Shown here: positions 1-6,491 of the stretch, in pieces
How the letters are laid out: every line of letters begins with the position of its first letter
Numbering within the stretch: position 1 is the stretch's first letter
NCBI GenBank assembly: GCA_027592105.1
Contig: JAQCLA010000068.1
Coordinates: forward strand, 1 to 10,589
Source of the DNA: Pseudomonadota bacterium
GTDB taxonomy: Bacteria; Pseudomonadota; Alphaproteobacteria; Rhodobacterales; Rhodobacteraceae
Direction: 5' to 3'
DNA: 10,589 nucleotides
Notes under the pieces: model-generated
Databases searched by the model: none
Told to the model about the DNA's origin: nothing
What the model saw: only the letters and a program-made list of their open reading frames with translations
Made by a program: the position numbers and the translations under genes

Positions 1-777
1 GCGGGCGTGCTCGACGCCCGAACAGAAGGCCAGCCAAGATTTCCGCTCGCGTCCGTGCTCGATGATTTCGGTGACGGCAGCCCGCGTAATGGCCTCCTGA
101 TCGACGGCAGCCGCAAGATCACGCTGAATGAAATCGCCGGCGCGGGTACCGACCTTCGAGACATCCAGCCGCGTGGCGGGCTGTTTCGAGACCAACGGGC
201 TGAGATAGCCGGCGTCGATAAGATCCCGCACCGGGGCCTCATAGGCGATATCCGTGAAGAGCGCGTTCTTGCCCTCATGCAACATGCCGCTGTCGACCCG
301 GAAAGGCGTGGCGGTCAGCCCGATCACCTTCAGCGCAGGGTTGATCCGGGCCAGCCCATCCAGAAACCGGCGATACATGGTGCTGGTGTCGCCGGGAATG
401 AGATGCGCCTCGTCGATCAGCACGAGATCCGTGTGGCCGATCTCAGCCGCACGGCCGTGGATCGACTGGATGCCTGCGAAGAGAATGCGAGCCTGTGCCT
501 CGCGCTTGCCCAAGCCCGCCGAATAGATGCCGGCCGGAGCCTCCGGCCAGAGGCCGATCATCTCGGCATAGTTCTGGGCGATCAGCTCGCGGACATGGGT
601 CACGATTAGGATGCGCTGGTCGGGCCATGCCTTCAGCACGCCCTCAATGAAGGCGGCCATGACGAGGGACTTGCCCCCAGCGGTCGGGATTACAACACAG
701 CAATTCCCGGATTTCTCGGCATAGTAATCGTAGATCGCGGTGATCGCGGCCTGTTGATAGGGGCGCAGGGTCAGCAT
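1..777 (-). CDS. DEAD/DEAH-box superfamily 2 helicase, N-terminal part (truncated by window edge)
   Basis: ATP-dependent DNA helicase or translocase of the phage SF2 type, presumably acting in replication or recombination of the element. I translated 259 residues without a stop from the ATG at 777 to the left edge. Visible motifs are a Q-motif-like LRPYQ (4-8), motif I PTAGGKS (31-37), motif II DEAH (122-125) and motif III TAT (155-157) in the context GLTATPF. The second RecA-like domain begins but is cut off, so motifs V and VI are not seen. The start is backed by GGAGG seven bases upstream and overlaps the stop of the nuclease gene by 7 bases, so the two are probably translationally coupled. 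The family is clear; the exact role is inferred from the operon. Confidence 0.9.
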   Translation of the reverse strand, partial: MLTLRPYQQAAITAIYDYYAEKSGNCCVVIPTAGGKSLVMAAFIEGVLKAWPDQRILIVTHVRELIAQNYAEMIGLWPEAPAGIYSAGLGKREAQARILFAGIQSIHGRAAEIGHTDLVLIDEAHLIPGDTSTMYRRFLDGLARINPALKVIGLTATPFRVDSGMLHEGKNALFTDIAYEAPVRDLIDAGYLSPLVSKQPATRLDVSKVGTRAGDFIQRDLAAAVDQEAITRAAVTEIIEHGRERKSWLAFCSGVEHAR

Positions 778-1715
778 GGCGCGGCCTCCGTTGTGCGGGC
801 GTCGTTTGCCCAGGTCGTGCCATCGGCCATGCGGTAGGTGACGACATCGTGGCCCGCGTCGATGACCTCGCCCGGAACGAGATCGGGGATGAAGAGATGG
901 CGGATGCAGGCTGCGCGCTGTTCGAGCGCTGTCAGCATCCGGTCGTGACGGGCGCAGTGCCAGCCGCCCTCAATCGGGGTTGAGTGCAGACATGACCGGC
1001 AGGTCACGGCCGCCCCACCGCCGTCATGACAGGCGGCATGGTGGTCGCAGAACCGGCATTCGAACCAGGCCGGGTCCTCGCTGATCCGCGCGGGCGGATG
1101 CTGGGCGAAGATGATGCGCCCGGCCTTGTCCAGCAGACGCTCGGCCATGGCGCCGTCGGCCTCGATGCGCTCGATATGCAGCGCGTCGGTGTCCTTGCAG
1201 ACCGCTACATACAGTGCGCGGGTGATCCCCGTCAGGTGCATGTAGATCTGCATCTGCGCGGCATGCTGGGGCTTGGCCTGCACCACGCCTTTGGCGGTCA
1301 GCTCGCTGAAGCTCTTGACCCCATGAGTCTTGAACTCCAGCACATGCCAGGTTTTCGGGGCCTCAAGGATGCCGATGGCCACACCGTCAAGCGAGCCGCC
1401 GAAATGGCCGCCATGGGCCTCGACCCGGAACTGGCGGCCGGTTTCGGGATCAACCTCAAGCACCGTTGCACCGGTAGCGCGGAGATTGCGCACGAGGCGG
1501 TCCTCTTCCAGCTGGCCGGTCTCGAAGAGGCGCAGCAGGCGGCCGGAATGGCGCGCAGGCGTGACCCAGCGGAAATCATACCAGAGTGCGCGGGCGCAGG
1601 ATTTGCCGATGATCGAGGCGCCGAGGTGGTCCCGGAAACCATCGCCCCGGCGGGCCTCATAATCAGCATAGATTGCCGTCAGCGTCGGCGTGGGGGCTTC
1701 GGGAAGCTCGGCCAT
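771..1715 (-). CDS. PD-(D/E)XK nuclease with Cas4/AddB-type cysteine cluster
   Basis: Predicted exonuclease of the RecB/Cas4 superfamily, 314 aa. Numbered from the ATG at 1715, the active-site set is E65 in an FETG helix, D110 in GGSLDG, E127-F-K129 in LEFKT, and Q154 with Y158 in QMQIY. A lone cysteine C40 in GKSCARALW plus C220, C223 and C229 near the C-terminus match the spacing of the four cysteines that hold a 4Fe-4S cluster in Cas4 and AddB. A further CxxC (C239, C242) with C254 and H257 suggests an added zinc ribbon, followed by about 55 residues of unassigned tail. A GTG three bases upstream is also open, but GGGAGGG lies six bases from the ATG. The ATG shares one base with the preceding stop (TGATG). 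The nuclease fold is well supported; metal binding is inferred. Confidence 0.85.
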   Translation of the reverse strand: MAELPEAPTPTLTAIYADYEARRGDGFRDHLGASIIGKSCARALWYDFRWVTPARHSGRLLRLFETGQLEEDRLVRNLRATGATVLEVDPETGRQFRVEAHGGHFGGSLDGVAIGILEAPKTWHVLEFKTHGVKSFSELTAKGVVQAKPQHAAQMQIYMHLTGITRALYVAVCKDTDALHIERIEADGAMAERLLDKAGRIIFAQHPPARISEDPAWFECRFCDHHAACHDGGGAAVTCRSCLHSTPIEGGWHCARHDRMLTALEQRAACIRHLFIPDLVPGEVIDAGHDVVTYRMADGTTWANDARTTEAAPC

Positions 1716-2077
1716 CACAGACCCTCCCGTTCACTGCGGGCCTGTGCCTCGGCCAGAATGCCGCTCCAGGTCTCCGGGTCATGGCGCTCACGCAAAACCC
1801 CGATCAGCGCGTCCTTCAGCTTTTCGCGGCGGCGACGCCCGTTGCCTTGGGCGAGAAGTTCTGCCCGCTCGCGGCTCAGATGCCGAAGCGCTGTGCGGGC
1901 CCGGTGGAACCAATCCGGATCGATGGGTTTTTGACCCCGCTGCCGGGCCAGATCGGCTGTCGCGATCTGGGTGCGTATCTTGGCAATGGCGTCGTCGAGT
2001 TCGATCAACCGGCGCTGATCATCAGGCAAGCCGGGGCTGATCACGGCCACGGGGGCCGCGTTCTTCAGGTCAGGCAT
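1715..2077 (-). CDS. Small charged, helix-rich protein of unknown function
   Basis: A 120-residue protein that I do not recognise. It is rich in Arg, Glu and Ala and looks mostly helical. Residues about 18-80 carry regular leucine/isoleucine spacing (for example IELDDAIAKIRTQI and LRHLSRERAELL), which fits a short coiled coil. No catalytic motif, signal peptide or membrane segment is visible. The start ATG has GAGGA seven bases upstream. Its stop overlaps the nuclease start by one base, so it is coupled to that gene and may be a structural or regulatory partner; this is context only. It is separated from the upstream DUF669 gene by a 64-bp gap with a strong hairpin. Confidence 0.75.
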   Translation of the reverse strand: MPDLKNAAPVAVISPGLPDDQRRLIELDDAIAKIRTQIATADLARQRGQKPIDPDWFHRARTALRHLSRERAELLAQGNGRRRREKLKDALIGVLRERHDPETWSGILAEAQARSEREGL

Positions 2078-2101
2078 GGGAGTGTCCTCAGATGGGGTTG
2101 T

Positions 2102-2135
2102 GCGCTGCCCCGTCAGTCAGGGCGCAGGGCAGCGC
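2102..2135 (-). promoter_or_regulatory. Intercistronic stem-loop, 9-bp perfect stem
   Basis: GCGCTGCCC (2102-2110) and GGGCAGCGC (2127-2135) are perfect inverted repeats around a 16-base loop. The hairpin fills the 64-bp gap between the DUF669 stop and the next start, the longest gap inside this otherwise overlapping operon. There is no T-run on either side, so it is not a classical intrinsic terminator. mRNA stabilisation, processing or partial attenuation are possible. Confidence 0.45.
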
Positions 2136-2141
2136 GAAGGC

Positions 2142-2642
2142 TCAGCCTTTCTTGTTCCAGGGCGCGGAGGCCATTTTCGGCGGCACCGAAGAACCGGTCG
2201 GGTCAGAGGCAGGCTTCGCCGTGCGGGTAGCCGGGGCTGCGCCCTTTTCGGGGGGCAGGTAAGCAATTGCGTTGCTCTCGCCGTAGCCATTCTTTGGCGG
2301 CTTGATCTTTACCTGGATCGTCATCGGGATCAGGTGCAGTTCTTCGCTGTCGCTGACATGCATCCGACCCGTGGCGTGGCAGATGGCTGAAAGCGTGCGC
2401 TGCGCGATTTCCACCGTGGTCGGGTTCGGGTTCACGAGGTTCAGCTGGTCGAAGATCTTCCGGCCTTTCTGCTCACCCTCGAGAATATCGATCATCAGCC
2501 ACAGAAACTGGCCCATGCCGTTCTTGGTGACGCGCATCTCGCTCTCGACGATCTGGGCGCGGTATTTGCCTGCGGGCAGCAGCTCATAGGCGGTGGTGGG
2601 TTCGACGCTGGTCGCGTCAAAAGAGGTGTCGAAACGTGCCAT
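2142..2642 (-). CDS. DUF669 family phage protein, probable ssDNA-binding partner of the Sak4-like ATPase
   Basis: A 166-residue protein matching the DUF669 family in layout. It has an N-terminal segment with a DFxxVxP-like pattern (here DATSVEP), then a beta-rich core including LLPAGKYRAQI, a GMGQFLWLMIDI strand and GRKIFDQLNLVNPNP. A disordered Ala/Pro/Thr-rich tail ends in APWNKKG. DUF669 proteins are commonly encoded beside RecA-like phage ATPases and are thought to be single-stranded DNA-binding proteins; the short terminal tag recalls SSB-type interaction tails. I chose the ATG at 2642 because AAAGG lies eight bases upstream; the ATG at 2648 is almost on top of that ribosome binding site. 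It follows the ATPase gene by about 20 bases. Confidence 0.8.
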   Translation of the reverse strand: MARFDTSFDATSVEPTTAYELLPAGKYRAQIVESEMRVTKNGMGQFLWLMIDILEGEQKGRKIFDQLNLVNPNPTTVEIAQRTLSAICHATGRMHVSDSEELHLIPMTIQVKIKPPKNGYGESNAIAYLPPEKGAAPATRTAKPASDPTGSSVPPKMASAPWNKKG

Positions 2643-2663
2643 GGTCATATCCTTTCAAGGCAA

Positions 2664-3410
2664 TCATTCAGGTTGGGGCATGGCTGCGAGGAACTCCGAC
2701 CACTCGAGCGGCAGGGTGTCCGGCAGGCCGTAACGGTTCTTGGCGAGGAAGGCGGGGCGCTCTTCGGTGTGCATGACACGCGCACCGGACCCGAGCGCCC
2801 GGGTCACCTTCTTGTTGAAGCCGACATCGGATTTCGCAACCGAGATCTGATAGTTGGCGAAAAGCACCACATCTGAGTGCTCCTGCAACAGCGCCGAGGC
2901 GCGGGTCTGCAGCTTGATCACATAGCGGTCGTAGGGCTCGTGCTCGGGGCTGTCGAAACGCTTGATGTCGGTGTGGGCGATCTGGATGACCACCATGCCC
3001 TTCTGGTCCCGAAGCGCATTCAGCTTGTCGAGATATTCCCGCCAGACATTCAGCGCTTCGGCATAGCCTTTCCCAAAGCCCGGTGCCTCGATCGAGACCC
3101 AGTTGTTGCGCTTGCAGGTCTCGGCCCAGATCAGCGGCTCAAGCCAATCGATGCTGTCGATCACCACGGTGCCAAAATCGTGGTCCTCGTTCAGCAGCGC
3201 ATCCAGCGCCTCGACAACCTCGGCATAGCTGGTCGCGAGCGGGAAGTGCGGCACTTGAAGCTTGCCCAGGCCATCCTCGGTCATGATGAACACAGGCCGA
3301 TCCGCAGCGGCCGCGAAGGTGGATTTGCCGACCCCGGCCACGCCGTGGATCAGAATGCGCGGTGGCGTCAGCGCCGAGGTCGTGCGCAGGGATGCGAGGG
3401 AAATCGCCAT
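2664..3410 (-). CDS. Sak4-like RecA-fold ATPase (AAA_24 family), phage strand-annealing recombinase
   Basis: A 248-residue P-loop ATPase. Walker A is GVAGVGKST (23-31), Walker B is VVIDSID (82-88, with D85), and a QIAHTD strand near 143-148 fits sensor-type motifs of the RecA-like core. Length and order match the AAA_24 phage family, whose members include Sak4, a RecA-related single-strand annealing protein that works with a cognate SSB. The DUF669 gene directly downstream fits that partnership. There is no separate RecA N-terminal domain, as expected for this compact family. The ATG at 3410 shares one base with the preceding stop (TGATG), with GGGAGAG six bases upstream. The ATPase family is clear; the annealing role is inferred from family and context. 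Confidence 0.85.
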   Translation of the reverse strand: MAISLASLRTTSALTPPRILIHGVAGVGKSTFAAAADRPVFIMTEDGLGKLQVPHFPLATSYAEVVEALDALLNEDHDFGTVVIDSIDWLEPLIWAETCKRNNWVSIEAPGFGKGYAEALNVWREYLDKLNALRDQKGMVVIQIAHTDIKRFDSPEHEPYDRYVIKLQTRASALLQEHSDVVLFANYQISVAKSDVGFNKKVTRALGSGARVMHTEERPAFLAKNRYGLPDTLPLEWSEFLAAMPQPE

Positions 3411-3907
3411 CAGAACTCTCCCATGTCAGGTTTGGGGTTGGAAATCGTCGCCACGGCGGACGACTTTTCGCCGGTGACAGCCGCGTAGAGCGCATCAAGC
3501 CGGTCGGCTTCCGCGAGGCATTCAAGTCCCTTGCGCCGCATGAATTGGCGCGCATCGTCGAGAAGATCGGGTTCAGCGATCAGTTCCGGTACCGCGACAT
3601 ATTCCTCGGCGCTTTCGACGAAATAGGACTTCGAGCGCAGATCCCTGACGAGTGGTGCAAAGGCGTCGCACCGATCGGCGAAATCCCCCTGACCCAGCCC
3701 ATCATCACGATTACGCAAAATGCGCTTAACTTCGGAAATGATCCCGATGCGCAGCATGCGCATCGCGCCTTCCGCCCGTGCCTGCGAGCAGGTCAACGGG
3801 AAGGCTTCGCCCATGATGTCATCGGCTATTTTCGGGGCATTGTTGCCAAGCTGGGAGGCCACCTCCCAGACGCGCTCGGCAAAGGCTGCTGACTGACTGT
3901 CAAGCAT
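3410..3907 (-). CDS. Unknown phage-operon protein, 165 aa
   Basis: I do not recognise this protein. It is mostly helical by composition, without visible nucleotide-binding, zinc or membrane motifs. The segment around residues 45-70 (MRMLRIGIISEVKRILR) is amphipathic and basic, and the last 15 residues (ending PKPDMGEF) look disordered. I prefer the ATG at 3907 over the in-frame TTG at 3910 because AGGAG sits seven bases before the ATG. The start overlaps the previous stop by 8 bases, and its own stop overlaps the Sak4-like ATPase start by one base. This strict coupling suggests it works in the same recombination process, perhaps as a mediator or nuclease inhibitor; that is a guess. Confidence 0.75.
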   Translation of the reverse strand: MLDSQSAAFAERVWEVASQLGNNAPKIADDIMGEAFPLTCSQARAEGAMRMLRIGIISEVKRILRNRDDGLGQGDFADRCDAFAPLVRDLRSKSYFVESAEEYVAVPELIAEPDLLDDARQFMRRKGLECLAEADRLDALYAAVTGEKSSAVATISNPKPDMGEF

Positions 3908-4676
3908 CAAACCACTCCTTGATTTTGGTAAAAGCTTCCGACCCGGCCGCGATGGCGGCGACGTCGAGATGGTGAAACTGGCCGCCCTGAGCCTCGGTCA
4001 TGCCCTCGCGGGCCAAGGCGAGCGTGTCGTCCGAAGCCCATTCAGCGAAGGCTCGGAACGTGCCGGTGACATGCTGCCAGGCGGCCTGTTGGGGTGTCGG
4101 CGGGACATAGAGCGGGTTCCGGCGACTGGGTTTGCGCTCAGGGCGCATTCCCCGCATGGCGGCATCGACCACCATCTTGCGCAGTGCCGCCCGGTTCGGT
4201 TCCTCACCACGCTCGAGTTTCTCGTCGAGGGTGCGTCGTACGATGCCCGGTTCAGCCTCTTCCGCGTCGCGGATCAGGCGCGCATCGTGAATGGCTTTGC
4301 GCGAAAGGCCGATGTCCGCTGCGGAAGGAACAACCTCGTTTCCCTGCGAAACGAGGTCCGTTCGCACCCCGCTCTTGCCGACCTCACCTTGGGCCTGTGC
4401 CATGTCATATTCGTCGGCGAGGCGGCGTTTGGCAGCGGCTTCGATTTCCAACGCATCAGCCTGAGCGCGATGGGCCGCCGCAATCAGATCATCATGCGCG
4501 GACTTGGCCCGGCTGAGGCGCGCGGCACGCTTTGCGACATCGTAGGCAAGCCCTGCGGCCTCACGGGCTTCGAGAACTTCCGCCGAGGTCTTCGCATTCG
4601 AAAGCATGGTCGCGGCACGATCAATCAAGCCGGGAAGGCTCGGATCGCTCTGGGGGATGGGAAGAAGTGCCGTCAC
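3900..4676 (-). CDS. Unknown 258-aa protein with coiled coil and helix-turn-helix-like segment
   Basis: No family assigned with confidence. Residues about 28-95 are strongly Ala/Glu/Lys/Arg rich and look like a long helix or coiled coil. Residues about 117-170 (IGLSRKAIHDARLIRD followed by RTLDEKLERGEEPNRAALRKMV) resemble the helix-turn-helix segment of ParB-like or phage regulatory proteins. The C-terminal part contains PPTPQQAAW and a final helical stretch. The start is a GTG with a perfect GGAGGT five bases upstream, overlapping the preceding stop in a GTGA junction. DNA binding is an inference from the helix-turn-helix-like segment; a role in replication initiation, partition or transcription is open. 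Confidence 0.75.
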   Translation of the reverse strand: MTALLPIPQSDPSLPGLIDRAATMLSNAKTSAEVLEAREAAGLAYDVAKRAARLSRAKSAHDDLIAAAHRAQADALEIEAAAKRRLADEYDMAQAQGEVGKSGVRTDLVSQGNEVVPSAADIGLSRKAIHDARLIRDAEEAEPGIVRRTLDEKLERGEEPNRAALRKMVVDAAMRGMRPERKPSRRNPLYVPPTPQQAAWQHVTGTFRAFAEWASDDTLALAREGMTEAQGGQFHHLDVAAIAAGSEAFTKIKEWFDA

Positions 4677-5158
4677 GACGCACCTCCGTTTAAAACGAAA
4701 CGGAACTTCGGCTTGCCAGTGCGGACGGTCCGGGCGGGTTCGAACCCTTTGCGCCAGCTTTCCGGCAGGGCACCGTATTTGCGCTCGGAGACCGACAGCT
4801 TGGTATCGATGAACTCTGCAGGGTCTTCGCCGGCCGAAGCGATGTTCTCGGCGATTTGGGCGAGCTTGACCTGATCCCAGTCGATACGTTTGGGCAGTTC
4901 GGCGATCACGGTGACGCCGTCATCCTCGAACCGGATGGTGCCCGTATCCTTGCCTGCGCCATGGCGCGTTGTCTGAGCGCGGTCCGAATATTTCAGGGAA
5001 ATGGCGCCATCGAGCCAATCTGCGAGAGACTTGGCTTGTGCCAGTTGCTGATCGGCTGCGTCTTTCAGCATCGCCAGCTGATCAGCAGGCAGCGCGGCAA
5101 TCTCGCCCACCGGCATGTGGGGAATGTCGGCCAGGGTGATGTGGTTTGAAATTGTCAT
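4673..5158 (-). CDS. Unknown small phage protein, 161 aa
   Basis: The N-terminal half (to about residue 55) is helical and Ala/Gln/Leu rich. The second half has a conserved-looking beta-alpha pattern: GTIRFEDDGVTVIAELPKRIDWDQVKLAQIAENI, then IDTKLSVSERKYGALPES and a short basic C-terminal strand. This pattern is familiar from uncharacterised phage proteins coded next to recombination genes (I recall DUF7173, unverified). The open frame extends 48 codons upstream, but that part overlaps the excisionase-like gene and has shadow composition. The ATG at 5158 has a GGGGG tract five bases upstream, which overlaps the stop of the preceding gene. No enzymatic motif is visible. Confidence 0.75.
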   Translation of the reverse strand: MTISNHITLADIPHMPVGEIAALPADQLAMLKDAADQQLAQAKSLADWLDGAISLKYSDRAQTTRHGAGKDTGTIRFEDDGVTVIAELPKRIDWDQVKLAQIAENIASAGEDPAEFIDTKLSVSERKYGALPESWRKGFEPARTVRTGKPKFRFVLNGGAS

Positions 5159-5169
5159 GTCGTCCCCCT

Positions 5170-5379
5170 TCACGCCGACATCGGGCGATGGGGTTCGTGA
5201 TCCGCGCCGCGGATCTGTTCGGCCTCGAAGGCCTCGACATCCTCGAGCCGGTAGATCACCCGGCCGCCGAGCTTGATGAATTTCGGGCCTTCGCCCGTCC
5301 ACCGCCAGCGTTCCAGCGTGCGGTGCGATATATTCCAGCGAGCCGCCAGCTCGATCTGGGAAAGGTGCCTGATCGCCAT
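5170..5379 (-). CDS. AlpA/excisionase-like helix-turn-helix protein
   Basis: A 69-residue DNA-binding protein of the MerR-like HTH_17 / AlpA type found in excisionases and phage regulators. Residues 6-53 carry the full domain: LSQIELAARWNISHRTLERW (6-25) is the helix-turn-helix, followed by the wing GPKFIKLGGRVIYRLEDVEAF. The tail is short and basic. Start choice is firm: AAGGAGG lies just upstream of the ATG at 5379, although the frame is open further. It is the first gene of the operon, so it could both act in excision of the element and regulate the operon, whose leader contains helically phased repeats. The DNA-binding fold is confident; excisionase versus transcription factor is not decided. 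Confidence 0.85.
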   Translation of the reverse strand: MAIRHLSQIELAARWNISHRTLERWRWTGEGPKFIKLGGRVIYRLEDVEAFEAEQIRGADHEPHRPMSA

Positions 5380-5426
5380 GTGAACCTCCTTGGGATTTGC
5401 GCGAACACTTGCGGGATCACCATGGC

Positions 5427-5477
5427 GGAGGGGCTGGGAGGCACCGTGGAGGCAGCCGGGAGGCAAAACGGGAGGCA
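5427..5477. repeat. Five GGAGG direct repeats at 10-12 bp spacing in the operon leader
   Basis: GGAGG cores start at 5427, 5437, 5448, 5459 and 5471, giving intervals of 10, 11, 11 and 12 bp, about one DNA turn. Three copies share the octamer GGGAGGCA (5436-5443, 5458-5465, 5470-5477) and one is TGGAGGCA (5447-5454); the first is degenerate. On the operon strand they read TGCCTCCC. They lie about 50-100 bp upstream of the excisionase-like start. Phased direct repeats are typical of binding arrays for small winged-helix proteins such as Xis or AlpA. Confidence 0.6.
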
Positions 5478-5497
5478 GCGCATATTGATGCCCGAAA

Positions 5498-5530
5498 AAG
5501 AAAAAAGGCCGCCCCGAAGGACGGCCTTTT
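5498..5530 (-). terminator. Intrinsic terminator of the 407/312-aa transcription unit
   Basis: AAAAGGCCG (5503-5511) pairs perfectly with CGGCCTTTT (5522-5530), with a mismatch, two further G-C pairs and a CGAA-type tetraloop inside. On the minus strand the stem is followed by TTTTTTCTTTTT, a strong U-tract. It starts 23 bases after the stop of the 312-aa gene, so it closes that unit and separates it from the replication operon. On the plus strand the T-tract is only four bases, so plus-strand use would be weaker. Confidence 0.85.
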
Positions 5531-5552
5531 CATCGAAACGCGCAGGGCAAGA

Positions 5553-6491
5553 TCAAGGTTCGATCCAGCAATTTCCATCGTCGAATTTGATGAACCGCTG
5601 CCAATCGGTACGACGGCCAAAAGCCTTCTTCAGAGTATTCACCTGACCACCATACTCAGCCTCTTCAAGGACATGCGCTACGCGAAGGACCGGTGACTTG
5701 GCCTCATAGGCCGCGAAGAGCAGTTGCAAGAGCAGACGCTGCTTGTCCCCGCCAAAAGTCAGCATTTCACCCCTATGCCAGACGATGCCGCAGCCATCCG
5801 AATGGTCGATCGGGAACTTGCGCTGGACATGACCCGGAAAAACCCGCGCACCAAGCGCAGCTGGTGAAATCGCGAGCTTACCGGGGGCGATTGCAACATC
5901 GGCCACGCTGATGACGACATTTCGCTTGTTCACGGTGATCGGGATGCGATCGCCCGGTGTAGACGTCAGGATGACGCGCACCTCGTCTGGTTGTTGGCGC
6001 GAGAACCGGGCATCGACAGCCTGCCAGACGGCAGGGTCAGCCAAGCGCCGGGCAAACCAGATTGGCACCGGCGACCTGGCCCCAGCGAGCCGAATGGTGC
6101 CGATGTCCCATGCAAAGCCATCGATCAGAGAGACGGGGCGCGCGGGGGCAACGCGTTCGAAGCCAATCAGCATCTTGGCGAACACCCTCTGATAATCGAC
6201 TACCAAGGCAGCGATCTCAGCGGCATCGACCGCGACCCACCGACCCACGCTGTTGGTATACCCGTACTGCCTGCGCTCGGCGCACCATTCCGCGGGGATG
6301 GGCTCATCTTCGAAGTTGTCCATCGCCGTGACGACCGGGATATGCCCGGACGCCACCAAAAGTTCGGCCTCAAGCAACTGATCCGTTGCCCGAGGTGACA
6401 CTTGCCGCAAGGTCGCTGCCTGCACCTTGGCTGCGCGGGTTTCCATCACCTGCAACAGCATATCGACTGCCCGCTTACTCAATGAGATCAC
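5553..6491 (-). CDS. Unknown 312-aa protein with probable C-terminal winged helix
   Basis: I do not recognise this protein. The N-terminal third (1-50) is helical. The middle has mixed alpha/beta segments including YTNSVGRWVAVDAAEIAALV near 78-97 and VILTSTPGDRIPITV near 172-186. Residues about 235-312 (WHRGEMLTFGGDKQRLLLQL then AYEAKSPVLRVAHVLEE, then LKKAFGRR and a terminal hairpin ending CWIEP) look like a winged-helix DNA-binding domain. No nuclease, ATPase or membrane motif is visible. The start is uncertain: GTG at 6491 has no ribosome binding site, whereas TTG at 6482 has AGGTGA five bases upstream, giving 309 aa. Either start overlaps the end of the 407-aa gene, so the two are coupled. 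A strong terminator follows. Confidence 0.75.
   Translation of the reverse strand: MISLSKRAVDMLLQVMETRAAKVQAATLRQVSPRATDQLLEAELLVASGHIPVVTAMDNFEDEPIPAEWCAERRQYGYTNSVGRWVAVDAAEIAALVVDYQRVFAKMLIGFERVAPARPVSLIDGFAWDIGTIRLAGARSPVPIWFARRLADPAVWQAVDARFSRQQPDEVRVILTSTPGDRIPITVNKRNVVISVADVAIAPGKLAISPAALGARVFPGHVQRKFPIDHSDGCGIVWHRGEMLTFGGDKQRLLLQLLFAAYEAKSPVLRVAHVLEEAEYGGQVNTLKKAFGRRTDWQRFIKFDDGNCWIEP

Noticed and set aside
771..1715. The nuclease as a CRISPR-associated Cas4
   Set aside because: No cas1, cas2 or repeat array is present, and the context is a phage recombination operon.
1026..1934. 302-aa open frame on the plus strand
   Set aside because: It lies opposite the nuclease gene, whose catalytic and cysteine motifs prove the minus strand is coding. 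High GC keeps the other strand open.
3969..4874. 301-aa open frame on the plus strand
   Set aside because: It spans two coupled minus-strand genes with good ribosome binding sites, has no start signal of its own and shows no recognisable domain.
5427..5477. The GGAGG repeats as ribosome binding sites or a CRISPR array
   Set aside because: They are on the strand opposite the operon, no plus-strand gene follows, and an 8-bp repeat with 2-4 bp spacers is far from CRISPR dimensions.
5503..5530. The hairpin as a plus-strand terminator
   Set aside because: Only four T residues follow on that strand and no plus-strand gene ends nearby, while the minus strand has a long T-rich tract after the 312-aa gene.
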